In this document: positions 1 to 8,526 of the stretch, piece after piece
Position numbering within the stretch: the first letter of the stretch is position 1
How the letters are laid out: each line of letters opens with the position of its first letter
Source: Thiohalorhabdus sp. Cl-TMA
GTDB taxonomy: Bacteria > Pseudomonadota > Gammaproteobacteria > Thiohalorhabdales > Thiohalorhabdaceae
DNA: 64,000 nucleotides
NCBI RefSeq assembly: GCF_041821045.1
Contig: NZ_JBGUAW010000012.1
Coordinates: 34,727 to 98,726 of the forward strand
Reading direction: 5' to 3'
The notes under the pieces: generated by a model
The model's input: the letters and a program-made list of their open reading frames with translations, nothing else
The model's database searches: none
What the model was told of the DNA's origin: nothing
Program-made: the position numbers and the translations under genes

Positions 1-542
1 TGCAGGTGGACGAGATCGCCCTGCAGAGTGCCCAGGCGCCGGAGCCGGTGCGGCCCGCGTTCCGGGACGTGATCAGCGCCCGGGAGGATCGCGCCCGTGC
101 GGTGAACGAGGCCGAGGCCTACTCCAACGACATCCTGCCGCGCGCCCGCGGTCAGGCGGAGCGGATTCTCCAGGAGGCGCAGGGCTACGAGGCCCGGGTG
201 GTGAACGAAGCGGAAGGCAGCGCCGCGCGTTTCCGCGACGTCTATCAGGAGTACAAGGGCGCGCCCGAGATCACCAGCAAGCGCCTCTATCTGGAGACCA
301 TGGAGCAGGTCCTGCAGAACAGCCAAAAGGTTCTGGTGGACGTTCCCGAGTCCGGGAACCTCATGTACCTGCCGTTGCAGGAAGCCCTCAGGAAGAATAA
401 GGGCGGGGACGCTTCCCAGGCCCAACAAGGCAATAGCGGCCAAGCCTCCAGCCAGAACGGCAACCGCGCCAGCCGAACCGAGGAAGTCCGGCGGCAGTTC
501 GAGCAGCGCCTTGAGCGGATCCGGCGGGGAGAGAACCAATGA
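1..542 (+). CDS. hflK: HflK, C-terminal part (membrane protease FtsH modulator), truncated by window edge
   Basis: The frame is open from the left edge, so the real start lies outside the window; about 179 residues remain. They are the end of the SPFH/band-7 protein HflK: an Ala/Glu/Arg-rich helical stretch (roughly residues 20-80 of the visible part), then the motif SKRLYLETMEQVL and a tail ending in LMYLPLQEALRK, followed by a low-complexity Gln/Ser/Asn tail as is usual for HflK. HflK forms with HflC a cage around the FtsH protease in the inner membrane. Its stop overlaps the start of hflC (ATGA), so the two are translationally coupled. Identification rests on the conserved C-terminus plus the hflC neighbour. 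Confidence 0.93.
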   Translation, partial: QVDEIALQSAQAPEPVRPAFRDVISAREDRARAVNEAEAYSNDILPRARGQAERILQEAQGYEARVVNEAEGSAARFRDVYQEYKGAPEITSKRLYLETMEQVLQNSQKVLVDVPESGNLMYLPLQEALRKNKGGDASQAQQGNSGQASSQNGNRASRTEEVRRQFEQRLERIRRGENQ

Positions 543-1414
543 ACCGTATCGCTGGAATAGCAATCGCCGTGGTCCTGGTGCTCGGCGCCATCATCGCGGC
601 CTTCAGCCTCTTTACCGTTGACGAGACCGAATCCGCCCTGGTGCTGCAGTTCGGTGAGCCCCGGGCCTCCGTGACGGAGCCCGGCCTGCACGTCAAGCGG
701 CCTTTCGTGCAGAACGTCAAATATTTCAACGCCCAGGTCCTGGATTTCGATGACCAGGCGCGGACCTACGTGACCAGCGACAAGAAGAACCTGATCATCG
801 ACGCCTACTCCAAGTGGCGAATCGTCGAGCCCCTGCGGTTCTACATCACCGTACAGAACACCATGTCGGCGCGTAGCCGACTGGGCGACCTGATCCGCTC
901 CAATCTCCGGGAGGAGATCGGTAAGCGGAATCTGCAGCAGACCGTTTCCGGCGAGCGACGCCAGGTGATGGAGAACCTGACGCAGGCGGTGAGCAAGCAG
1001 GCGGAAACGATGGGTATCGAGGTGCTCGACGTGCGGATCAAGCGCACGGACCTGCCCCAGGAGAACGAGCAGGCGGTCTACGACCGCATGGCCGCCGAGC
1101 GGGAGCGGGAAGCCCGCGAGTACCGGGCGGAGGGCGCCGAGCAGGCCGAGGAGATCATGGCCACCGCCGACCGCAAGCGGTCGGAGATCCTGGCCCAGGC
1201 ACGCCGTAAGGCCGAAGAGGTCAAGGGTCAGGCCGACGCCAAGGCCACCAAGATCTACAACAGCGCTTACAGTCTGGATTCCGAGTTCTTCGCCCTCTAC
1301 CGGAGCCTGCAGGGCTACCAAAGGGCCTTCACGGGCGACGAGCTGATGGTCCTCAGCCCCGAATCGGAGTTCTTCAAGTTCTTCAAGCGATCCGAAACCA
1401 AGCCCAAGCAGTAA
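539..1414 (+). CDS. hflC: HflC, SPFH-family modulator of FtsH protease
   Basis: A 291-residue protein of normal HflC length. An N-terminal membrane anchor (about residues 4-27) is followed by the SPFH/band-7 domain starting with ETESALVLQFGEP and VTEPGLHVKRPFVQNV, the characteristic VTSDKKNLIIDAYSKWRI segment, and a helical region with EREREAREYRAEGAEQAEEI (about residues 183-202). It ends with LMVLSPESEFFKFF, the typical HflC tail. HflC partners HflK at the periplasmic face of the inner membrane and tunes FtsH proteolysis. The start codon overlaps the hflK stop. A small DUF2065 gene follows 12 bases later, as in many proteobacteria. Confidence 0.97.
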   Translation: MNRIAGIAIAVVLVLGAIIAAFSLFTVDETESALVLQFGEPRASVTEPGLHVKRPFVQNVKYFNAQVLDFDDQARTYVTSDKKNLIIDAYSKWRIVEPLRFYITVQNTMSARSRLGDLIRSNLREEIGKRNLQQTVSGERRQVMENLTQAVSKQAETMGIEVLDVRIKRTDLPQENEQAVYDRMAAEREREAREYRAEGAEQAEEIMATADRKRSEILAQARRKAEEVKGQADAKATKIYNSAYSLDSEFFALYRSLQGYQRAFTGDELMVLSPESEFFKFFKRSETKPKQ

Positions 1415-1426
1415 AACGGTCCTAAC

Positions 1427-1621
1427 GTGTGGCAGGAACTGCTGTCCGCAATCGCCCTGGTGATGGTCCTGGAGGGGCTTCCGTACTTCATCAGCCCCTC
1501 CGCCATGCGCCGGGCGCTGGCCCACCTGTTTACCCTTCCGGACCACGTGCTGCGCGGCACCGGACTGACACTGATGGTGATCGGTGTCGTCCTGCTATTC
1601 ATGGTTCGCAAGCTGCTGTAG
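1427..1621 (+). CDS. DUF2065 (YjeT-like) small inner-membrane protein
   Basis: A 64-residue protein with GTG start. It has two hydrophobic segments (about residues 4-25 and 44-62) and the family-typical LVLVLEGLPYF-like and LTLMVIGVVLLF motifs. E. coli yjeT sits in the same place, directly downstream of hflC. Function is unknown; the membrane topology and constant hflKC linkage suggest a role with that complex, which is inference. Downstream is a 146-base gap before the pilus genes, containing a 7-bp hairpin (1651-1673) without a T tract. Confidence 0.85.
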   Translation: MWQELLSAIALVMVLEGLPYFISPSAMRRALAHLFTLPDHVLRGTGLTLMVIGVVLLFMVRKLL

Positions 1622-1767
1622 GAGCCGGCCCGGGTGCCTTGGCTTTCATCCCCCTTCCGGAGCTGCGAAGGGGCGGAGCGGTCCTCCTCCCTGCAGGCAT
1701 CGGTTAGTAGTAAGGCTGGGCACACCGCGGGCTCGGCCCTTTCCAGTCGCTACGGGGAGCCGTTCCC

Positions 1768-3489
1768 TTGGCCAAGTTGAAGAAAATCCGGCTGGGCGAT
1801 CTGCTCGTCCAGGAAGGCATCATTTCCGAGGCCCAGCTCGGGGAAGCGCTCCGTATCCAGAAGGAGAGCGGCAGGAAGCTGGGACAGATCTTCGTCGAGC
1901 AGAATCTGATCAGCGAGAAGAAGCTGCTCGCCTTCGTGGCCGATCAGCTCGACATCGACCACATCGACCTCTCCCAGTACCGACTGGATTCCGAGGCCGC
2001 CCAGGCCCTCTCCGAAGCCCAGGCGCGCCGTTTCCGGGCCCTTCCCCTGAAGAGAAAAGCGAACGGCGAATACCAGGTGGCCATGGCCGATCCCACCAAC
2101 ATCATGGCCGTGGACCGTCTCGAGCGCATACTCGGCGCCGAGGTGGAGCCGGCCGTGGTGGCCGAGGAGGCCCTCCTGCGCGCCCTGGACCGGGTCTTCA
2201 CCCACAACCAGGAGATGAGCTCCCTGGCCGACGAGATCGGCGACGAGCTGGGAGCCGACGAGGGGCAGGGCCTCCTGGAGGTCCGTCCCGGGTCCGAGGA
2301 CGCCCCGGTAGCGCGTCTCATCAATACCCTGTTCACCCAGGCCGTGCGCTCGGGGGCTTCGGATATCCACGTGGAGCCGGACGAGAACGCACTGCGCATC
2401 CGCATCCGCCTGGACGGGGTGCTTCAGGAGCAGATGAAGGCGGAGCGGCGCGTGGCCAGCGCCGTGATCTCGCGGCTCAAGCTCATGGGCGAGCTGGACA
2501 TCGCCGAACGACGGCTTCCCCAGGACGGCCGGTTCCAGATCACCGTGGAGGGCCATCGGATCGATGTCCGGCTTTCCACCATGCCCACCAGCCACGGAGA
2601 GGCCGCGGTGATGCGGCTCCTGGATCAGTCCGCCGGACTGATCGGCCTGGCGCAGCTGGGCATGGACGAGCCGGTCCGCGAGCGCTTCCAGCACCTGATC
2701 CGGGCGCCCCACGGCATCGTCCTGGTCACGGGGCCCACCGGTTCCGGAAAGACCACCACGCTCTATGCCGCCCTCAAAGCGATCAACGATATCGGGCAGA
2801 AGATCATCACGGTGGAGGACCCCGTCGAGTATCAGCTGCCCCTGATCAACCAGGTGCAGGTCCGCCCCCAGATCGACCTGACCTTCGCCCGGGTGCTGCG
2901 CTCTGTACTCCGTCAGGATCCGGACACGGTCATGGTGGGTGAGATCCGGGACCACGAAACCGGCAGCATCGCCATCCGGGCCGCGTTAACGGGGCATCTG
3001 GTATTTTCCACGCTGCATACCAACGATGCCCCCAGCACCGCCACACGCCTGATCGACATGGGCGTGGAGCCCTTCCTGGTGGCCTCCAGCCTGCGCGGCG
3101 TGGTGGCACAGCGGTTGGTGCGGCGGATCTGCGAGAGCTGCAAGGAGGCCGAGCACCCCTCGGAAACGGTGCTCGCGGGGCTGCGCGTGGACCCCGCCGA
3201 GGCGGCAGGCATCACCTTCTATCACGGCACGGGCTGCGCCGAGTGCAACAACACCGGCTACCGCGGCCGGGTTGGTCTCTATGAGCTCATGGAAGTGGAC
3301 GGCCGGGTACGGGACGCCATCGGCCGCAATGACCGCCAGGCCCTGGATCGGGCCCTGGAGCGGCAGGACTCCCACAAATCCCTGCGGGAATCCGGTCTGG
3401 AAAAGGTACGGGCCGGGGTGACCAGTCTGGAAGAGGTGCTCCGGGTCACGGCGGAGGATCGGGAAATGGCCGAGCCGGGCACGGTCTGA
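1768..3489 (+). CDS. mshE: MshE-type pilus extension ATPase with c-di-GMP-binding N-domain
   Basis: A 573-residue GspE/PilB-family secretion ATPase. The N-terminus has two tandem MshEN motifs, RLGDLLVQEG...LGEALRIQ (from about residue 8) and KLGQIFVEQN...LLAFVADQ (from about residue 36), the cyclic-di-GMP-binding element known from Vibrio MshE. Walker A GPTGSGKTTT is at about residues 322-331, the Walker B region MVGEIRD at about 389, and a zinc-binding CxxC pair (CESC at about 455, CAEC at about 490) is present. Start TTG with GGGGAGC 7 bases upstream. First gene of the pilus locus; mshG follows after 6 bases. Drives assembly of MSHA-type pili at the inner membrane. Confidence 0.93.
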   Translation: MAKLKKIRLGDLLVQEGIISEAQLGEALRIQKESGRKLGQIFVEQNLISEKKLLAFVADQLDIDHIDLSQYRLDSEAAQALSEAQARRFRALPLKRKANGEYQVAMADPTNIMAVDRLERILGAEVEPAVVAEEALLRALDRVFTHNQEMSSLADEIGDELGADEGQGLLEVRPGSEDAPVARLINTLFTQAVRSGASDIHVEPDENALRIRIRLDGVLQEQMKAERRVASAVISRLKLMGELDIAERRLPQDGRFQITVEGHRIDVRLSTMPTSHGEAAVMRLLDQSAGLIGLAQLGMDEPVRERFQHLIRAPHGIVLVTGPTGSGKTTTLYAALKAINDIGQKIITVEDPVEYQLPLINQVQVRPQIDLTFARVLRSVLRQDPDTVMVGEIRDHETGSIAIRAALTGHLVFSTLHTNDAPSTATRLIDMGVEPFLVASSLRGVVAQRLVRRICESCKEAEHPSETVLAGLRVDPAEAAGITFYHGTGCAECNNTGYRGRVGLYELMEVDGRVRDAIGRNDRQALDRALERQDSHKSLRESGLEKVRAGVTSLEEVLRVTAEDREMAEPGTV

Positions 3490-3495
3490 TCGCCG

Positions 3496-4725
3496 ATGGC
3501 CACCTACCGCTTCCGGGCAAAGGACGGCCAGGGCTACACCGTAACCGGCACCATCGAGGCGGATTCCCCTCAGGAGGCCGCGGAACGGCTCTCCGCCGGC
3601 CAGCGGGTTCCCCTGGAGATCGCCGAGGCCACGGATGAAGCCGATGGCGGAACCGGACTGCGGGAGCTGTGGAGCCGCTTCAATCGACAGAAGGTTACCC
3701 TGGAAGAGCTGATCCTCTTCTCCCGGCAGATGGCCACCCTCCTGCGGGCCGGGGTTCCCCTGATCCGTGCCCTGGCCGGCCAGGTGGAGTCGGTGGATAA
3801 CGACCGCCTGCGGGAGGCTCTGCAGGGGGCGCGGGAGACCCTGGAGGCCGGGCGGACCCTCAGCGACGGTCTGGCCCTGTACCCCGACGTATTCTCCGCG
3901 CTGTTCGTCCACATGGTGCGAGTGGGGGAGTCCAGCGGCAATCTGGAAGAGGTCTTCGACCGCATGAGCGGGTATCTGGAGCAGGAGAAGGATACCCGGG
4001 ACCGCGCCAGGCAGGCCGTCCGTTATCCGGTCATGGTGGTCGCCGCCATCGCCGTGGCCTTCATCATCCTGAACGTCTTCGTCATTCCGCAGTTCGTGGA
4101 CATGTTCTCCGGCCTCGATGCCGCGCTTCCCCTCCCCACGCAGATCCTGATCGCCATCTCCACCACCACCCGGAGCCTCGGGTGGCTGATACTCGTGGTC
4201 CTGGTGGGCACGATCTTCGCGGCACGGCGGTACATCGGCACCGCCCGGGGACGCTACCGCTGGGACAGGCTCAAGCTGCGCCTCCCCATCGTCGGCGACA
4301 TCTTCACGAAGCTGTCCATGGCACGGTTCACGCGGACCTTCGCCATCACCAGCCGGAGTGGCGTGCCCGTGATGCAGGGCCTGAACGTGGTGGTGGGGGC
4401 AGTGGGCAACCGGTATGTGGGCGTGGTGGTGGAACAGATCCGCAACGGGGTGGAGCGGGGAGACAGCCTGGCCAATGCGGCGCGCCGGAGCGGCGTGTTT
4501 CCCGCCACCGTGCTGCAGATGCTGGAAGTGGGGGAGGAGACGGGTGCGCTCGATGAAATGATGGAGCAGGTGGCGGCCTATTACGAACGCGAGGCGGACC
4601 TCAAGATCGGCAACCTATCCGCTCTGATCGAGCCGGTGCTGATCGCCGTCATCGGCGCCATGGTCCTGCTCCTGGCGCTGGGCATCTTCCTCCCCATGTG
4701 GGACATGAGCCGGGCCCTGGGGTGA
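3496..4725 (+). CDS. mshG: MshG, inner-membrane platform protein (GspF/PilC family)
   Basis: 409 residues, the normal length for a GspF/PilC platform protein. It starts with the family motif MATYRFRAKDGQGYTVTGTI, followed by two GspF domains (about residues 65-190 and 270-390). The first contains LILFSRQMATLLRAGVPLIRAL and the second ARFTRTFAITSRSGVPVMQGL. Membrane helices lie near residues 180-200, 229-244 and 378-403. It anchors the MshE ATPase beneath the growing pilus. Its stop overlaps a GTG start of the next gene (GTGA), indicating translational coupling. Confidence 0.93.
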   Translation: MATYRFRAKDGQGYTVTGTIEADSPQEAAERLSAGQRVPLEIAEATDEADGGTGLRELWSRFNRQKVTLEELILFSRQMATLLRAGVPLIRALAGQVESVDNDRLREALQGARETLEAGRTLSDGLALYPDVFSALFVHMVRVGESSGNLEEVFDRMSGYLEQEKDTRDRARQAVRYPVMVVAAIAVAFIILNVFVIPQFVDMFSGLDAALPLPTQILIAISTTTRSLGWLILVVLVGTIFAARRYIGTARGRYRWDRLKLRLPIVGDIFTKLSMARFTRTFAITSRSGVPVMQGLNVVVGAVGNRYVGVVVEQIRNGVERGDSLANAARRSGVFPATVLQMLEVGEETGALDEMMEQVAAYYEREADLKIGNLSALIEPVLIAVIGAMVLLLALGIFLPMWDMSRALG

Positions 4726-6743
4726 GTGCCGTTCCCTCTGTGCCGGCGCGGGCTGGCCCCTGGCTGATTCCCGGGCTCGTGGCCTTCGGCCTGGGTACGG
4801 GTCTGTTCTACAACGGTCTGGACCACCGGTACCTGTTCCTGGCCGTATCGGCGCTCTGGGTGGCGCTTTTGGCGGCTCTCTGGCCCGGTTTCCGGAGCCA
4901 CTGGTCGGTTCCCCGATCGGCGGTGGTCGGCGGCGTGGTCCTGCTCTGGGCCTTCTGGGGAGTGAGCCTGACGTGGTCCACGGTGCCGTATACCAGCGCC
5001 ATCTACTACTGGTGGCTCGGTACCCTGCCGGTGACCTTCCTGCTCCTGGTGCTGGCCCGGGAGCCCGACCGCGTGCTGCGCGGAACCCTGTCCCTGCTGG
5101 GCGTTCTCGTGCTGCTCCTGGGGCTGGCGGCGCTGATCCAGTACTACGGCTTCCCCGAGATCCGCCGGGCCCGCTGGCCCTTCCTGAATCCCAACTCCCT
5201 GGCGGGACTCCTGAATCTATTCCTGGTGCCCGCCTTCTGGGCCTTCTTCCGGAGCGCCCGGCGGGGGCGGAGCATTCTGGCGCTGCTGGCGGCCTGTATC
5301 CTGTTCGCCGGTGTGCTGGCCACGGGGAGCCGGGGTGCCCTGGTGGGGCTGGCGGTAGGTGCCGGCGTGCTTCTGGGGGTCGGCGTCCGAGTGACGCCGC
5401 TGGTCCGGCGCCGCCGTACGGCCGTCCTGGTGCTGGCCCTCTCCGCGGTATTCACGGTTATGAGCCTGACCGGTCCGAGCGACCTGGGGGAGCGGGTGCG
5501 CTCCCTTTCCGACCCCGCCGCGGAGGGAAGCTGGCGGACCCGCCTCCACCTCTGGTCCGCCACGTGGCACATGGTCCAGGACCACCCTTGGCTGGGTACC
5601 GGACTGGGCACTTTCTTCCTCCACTTTCCGCGATACCGCCACCCGGAGGACGGCTCGGGCGGCTACTACGCCCACATGGACCCCCTGCAGTTCTGGGCGG
5701 AGACCGGCATTGCGGGCCCTTTGCTGTTCTACTTGATCCTTATCGGGGTGCTGGCGCGCACGGTGCGCGCCCTGCGTGCTCCCGGGGTCGAGCCGGAGCG
5801 CAAGCTCGGCATCCTGGGCTGGTTCGGTGGTCTCCTGGCGGTGGCCGTGCACACCCATATCACCTTTCATCTCTATCTGCTCCCCACGCTGATCGCGCTC
5901 GGAGCCGCACTGGCGGCCTGGTACCGGCTCACCGAACAAGCATTGGAGACGGAGCGGCGCCGGGTCGCGCTGCCTCGCGCGGTCCGGCCCTGGCTGTTCC
6001 AGGGCCTGGCGGCGATGATCGCCTCTCAGGCCGCTTTCCAGACCTTCCTCCCGGTCTGGGTGGAAACCGCCCAGGCCAACGCGCGCCAGCGGATCACATC
6101 CGGGGAATATACCCGCGGCCTGCGCCACCTGAACGCCATTACCCGGTTCGCGCCGCATTACGACGGCGTCTATCTGGCCAAGGCCGAGCTTATCCTGCGC
6201 ATCCTCAAGGGCACGCCGACCCTCGCCCGAGAAAAGCAGCGCTCTTTGTTCCGGGAAGGACTCCGGGACCTGCGCCGGGCGGAACGGCGCAATGCCCTGC
6301 GTCCGCAGGCACCCTACCTGCGGGGCGCCCTATGGGGTTCGGCCGGCTGGCAGTCTCCGACCGTACGCCGGGACCGGGCCCGCGCGGCCTGGCGGGAAGC
6401 GCTGGGCCGGGATCCCCGGTTCCTCCCGGCCCGACACGCTCTGGCCCGGCTGGAATGGCGCAGCGGCAACCGGGAGCGGGCCCTGGCGCTTGTCCGCGAC
6501 GCTCTGGCTTGGCGGTATCCGGGCGCCGGTAAGGCCTCCCTGTACCGGCAGGGGGCGCAATGGCTGTTCGAGCTCGGGCGGAGGGAACGGGCCCGAAGCT
6601 TTCTCCGCGAGGCCCAACGGATCGGAGAAGGCTTCCGCCGGGATACGGTCCCCGAGGGGGACCCGACACCGGTGGATGGGGCGCATTCCGAAAAGTCCGC
6701 ATTCCTCAATGCCTTGCCCGTCCGCTTTCCGGGAAAACCCTGA
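4722..6743 (+). CDS. O-antigen-ligase/Wzy_C-family membrane glycosyltransferase with TPR-like C-terminus; possible pilin oligosaccharyltransferase
   Basis: About 673 residues. Residues 1 to about 440 are strongly hydrophobic, with 10 or more predicted membrane helices, and carry the Wzy_C ligase signature: FLNPNSLAGLLNL, TGSRGALVGL, the HPWLGTGLGTF loop and the conserved loop His in YYAHMDPLQFWAETG (about His318). From about residue 450 the protein is soluble and helical with TPR-like repeats. Members of this superfamily ligate lipid-linked glycans to LPS core (WaaL) or to pilins (PilO/TfpO, PglL). Lying between mshG and two pilin genes, pilin glycosylation is the natural inference, not proved by sequence. 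GTG 4722 is chosen for the overlap with the mshG stop; ATG 4698 and GTG 4740 are alternatives. Confidence 0.82.
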   Translation: MSAVPSVPARAGPWLIPGLVAFGLGTGLFYNGLDHRYLFLAVSALWVALLAALWPGFRSHWSVPRSAVVGGVVLLWAFWGVSLTWSTVPYTSAIYYWWLGTLPVTFLLLVLAREPDRVLRGTLSLLGVLVLLLGLAALIQYYGFPEIRRARWPFLNPNSLAGLLNLFLVPAFWAFFRSARRGRSILALLAACILFAGVLATGSRGALVGLAVGAGVLLGVGVRVTPLVRRRRTAVLVLALSAVFTVMSLTGPSDLGERVRSLSDPAAEGSWRTRLHLWSATWHMVQDHPWLGTGLGTFFLHFPRYRHPEDGSGGYYAHMDPLQFWAETGIAGPLLFYLILIGVLARTVRALRAPGVEPERKLGILGWFGGLLAVAVHTHITFHLYLLPTLIALGAALAAWYRLTEQALETERRRVALPRAVRPWLFQGLAAMIASQAAFQTFLPVWVETAQANARQRITSGEYTRGLRHLNAITRFAPHYDGVYLAKAELILRILKGTPTLAREKQRSLFREGLRDLRRAERRNALRPQAPYLRGALWGSAGWQSPTVRRDRARAAWREALGRDPRFLPARHALARLEWRSGNRERALALVRDALAWRYPGAGKASLYRQGAQWLFELGRRERARSFLREAQRIGEGFRRDTVPEGDPTPVDGAHSEKSAFLNALPVRFPGKP

Positions 6744-6761
6744 TCCGGTAAGGGATAGGCC

Positions 6762-6791
6762 TTGTCAGCCTACGCAGAACCCGCATAGACT
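6762..6791 (+). promoter_or_regulatory. Possible sigma70 promoter for the pilin genes
   Basis: TTGTCA at 6762-6767 and TAGACT at 6786-6791, separated by 18 bases, in the 83-base gap before the first pilin. Five of six and four of six matches to consensus. A separate promoter for an abundant pilin would make sense, but the match is modest. Confidence 0.35.
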
Positions 6792-6826
6792 TCCCGTCCC
6801 ATACACTCTGAAACCGAGGTTGACGC

Positions 6827-7312
6827 ATGTCCGGGCGAGGGGAAGCGGGCTTCACGCTCATCGAGCTGGTGGTGGTAATCACCATTCTGGGAATATTGGC
6901 GGCAACCGCCTTGCCGCGTTTCGTCAACATGCAGGACGACGCCCACCAGGCGGCGGTCAAGGGGGCCACCGGAGGACTGCAGGGTGGGGTGAGCCTGGCT
7001 CATTCCAAGGCGTTGGTCGTGGGCCTGCCCAGCTCGGGTAACAACAAGGACATCCAGCTCGATAGCAACGCATCTGTTGCGGTCAATGACAAGGGGTGGC
7101 CCATAGCCGGGGCGGGCGGTACGGCAGGTGGGCCGGGCTGTGTCTCCGTCTGGAATCAGGTCATGCAGAACCCTCCTTCTCTGTCGGGTACCGATGCCGA
7201 TTACTCGGCGAGCCACAGCGGCTCTCAGTGTACCTATAAGTACCAGAAGGGCGGCGGGAACCCAGAAATTACCTATAATCATAACAATGGCACTGTCTCC
7301 AACGACCTGTGA
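6827..7312 (+). CDS. mshA: MSHA-type major pilin (type IV prepilin)
   Basis: A 161-residue prepilin. The 8-residue leader ends at Gly8 and is followed by FTLIEL with Glu at mature position 5, the prepilin peptidase/N-methylation site, and a hydrophobic helix to about residue 32. LAATALPRFVNMQDDA is typical of MshA. Two cysteines (105 and 135) can form the C-terminal disulfide loop; the tail is rich in Ser, Asn, Gly and Thr. It is the probable main pilus subunit. It follows the ligase-like glycosyltransferase and overlaps the next pilin gene by 4 bases (GTGA). Which of the two tandem pilins is the major subunit cannot be told from sequence alone. Confidence 0.88.
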   Translation: MSGRGEAGFTLIELVVVITILGILAATALPRFVNMQDDAHQAAVKGATGGLQGGVSLAHSKALVVGLPSSGNNKDIQLDSNASVAVNDKGWPIAGAGGTAGGPGCVSVWNQVMQNPPSLSGTDADYSASHSGSQCTYKYQKGGGNPEITYNHNNGTVSNDL

Positions 7313-7914
7313 ACGTGGCTGACCATTTGAGCTGCGTCCGGCCCCCATCGCCCCGGGGCTTCACCCTCATCGAGCTGGTGGTGGTCATCGTGATCGTTGG
7401 CATCCTGGCCGCCATCGCCCTGCCGCGGTTCCTGGGCATGCAGAACGAGGCCAGGATCGCCGCCACCAAGGGCAACCTCGGCGCCATCCGGGGCGGCATC
7501 GCCCTGGCACACGGCAAGATCATCGCCAACGGCAACAACACCGGGGCAACCGGCACCAATCCCGACTGGCCCACCGCCGCCGAGCTGCGCGCCAACGAGC
7601 TGGACAGGCCCGGATACCCCAAGCTGGACGGGCTCCGCATCTACCAGAGCTCGGCCTCGGGCGGGGCCACCCAGCTCCCGCCGGTGCAGCTTCCCGACAT
7701 GGCGAACGCCGGTTCCCGGCCGGACGAGCTGGTGGTCCGGTCCGCCAATGACGCCCGCCAGCGCGTCGGACAGACGGGCGGCAACGCATCCCGGTGGGCC
7801 TACTATCCGGGGGACAATGCGAATTCCAACCTGGAGGCGGTCTTCTACGTCCTGGATGGACGCGGTATCCGGGCCAATCAGGATGGCGACGGGCAAACCC
7901 CCAACCTCTGGTAG
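7309..7914 (+). CDS. Second MshA/MshB-like type IV prepilin lacking the cysteine loop
   Basis: 201 residues, with a 17-residue leader ending in Gly followed by FTLIELVVVIVIVGILAAIA. The conserved Glu5 and the LPRFLGMQNEA segment are nearly shared with the preceding pilin, so the pair probably arose by duplication. The globular domain is different, however: the mature protein contains no cysteine, so the disulfide-bounded D-region is absent. It ends in a Gly/Asp/Asn-rich tail. It may be MshB-like or an alternative subunit. GTG start overlaps the stop of the first pilin. Confidence 0.85.
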   Translation: MNVADHLSCVRPPSPRGFTLIELVVVIVIVGILAAIALPRFLGMQNEARIAATKGNLGAIRGGIALAHGKIIANGNNTGATGTNPDWPTAAELRANELDRPGYPKLDGLRIYQSSASGGATQLPPVQLPDMANAGSRPDELVVRSANDARQRVGQTGGNASRWAYYPGDNANSNLEAVFYVLDGRGIRANQDGDGQTPNLW

Positions 7915-7926
7915 GGAGGCGTTTCC

Positions 7927-8526
7927 GTGATCCCCCGCGCACGCCCCGGTCGGTTCATCCCCGTCCGGGGCGTTTTGCCGCCGTTTCCCCCGCCGAAGAC
8001 CCGATCCACGAAATTGGGCGCTCCCGTGCGCGACCGGGGTGCATTCCCCAGCCCGCGCGGTTATACGGTGATCGAGCTGGTGACGGTGATCGTTATTCTG
8101 GGCGTGCTGGCTGCCGTCGGTCTGCCGCGCTTCTTCGATTCCGGTGACTACGCCGCCAGGGCGGGTGTGGATCAGACCCTGGGCGCCCTGCGGTTCGCCC
8201 AGCAGCAGGCCATGTCACGTTTACGGCGCATCCGGGTGGAGACCGCGGGCCAGTCGGTCCGTCTCGAATACTGCGATACCGCCCTGACGCGGGGCACCAC
8301 GTGCGGCGGAGCGGGCGGGAGCTGGCGGCCGGTGCGGCTTCCCCAGCGCGCCGCTAACCGCTGGACTATCGGGGTGCCGATCACCAGCGCCACCTTCCAT
8401 TTCAACAGCCTGGGCCGCCTGGTGGACAGCGCCGGGAGCCCCCGCGACGATGATCCCGACCTCACCGTGGGCAGTGGACGGATCGTGCGCCTGGTGGGGG
8501 AAACGGGGTTCGCTTATGCGCCCTGA
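7927..8526 (+). CDS. mshC: MshC-like minor pilin
   Basis: A type IV pilin-like protein with cleavage site G|YTVIELVTVIVILGVLAAVGLPRF and the MshC/GspH-like continuation TLGALRFAQQQAMSRLRRIRVET. Start GTG 7927 has a strong GGGAGG 8 bases upstream but gives an unusually long 45-residue, Pro/Arg-rich leader. GTG 8026 would give a normal 12-residue leader but lacks a clear ribosome site. Minor pilins of this set prime pilus assembly at the inner membrane. The 3' end overlaps mshD by 11 bases. Confidence 0.85.
   Translation: MIPRARPGRFIPVRGVLPPFPPPKTRSTKLGAPVRDRGAFPSPRGYTVIELVTVIVILGVLAAVGLPRFFDSGDYAARAGVDQTLGALRFAQQQAMSRLRRIRVETAGQSVRLEYCDTALTRGTTCGGAGGSWRPVRLPQRAANRWTIGVPITSATFHFNSLGRLVDSAGSPRDDDPDLTVGSGRIVRLVGETGFAYAP

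Noticed and set aside
287..1546. 419-residue open frame on the minus strand over hflK-hflC
   Set aside because: Entirely antisense to well-identified genes; a by-product of high GC3. No homology-like motifs.
1651..1673. Hairpin CCCCTTC / GAAGGGG between the DUF2065 gene and mshE as terminator
   Set aside because: Seven-bp stem with a 9-base loop and no T tract; not convincing.
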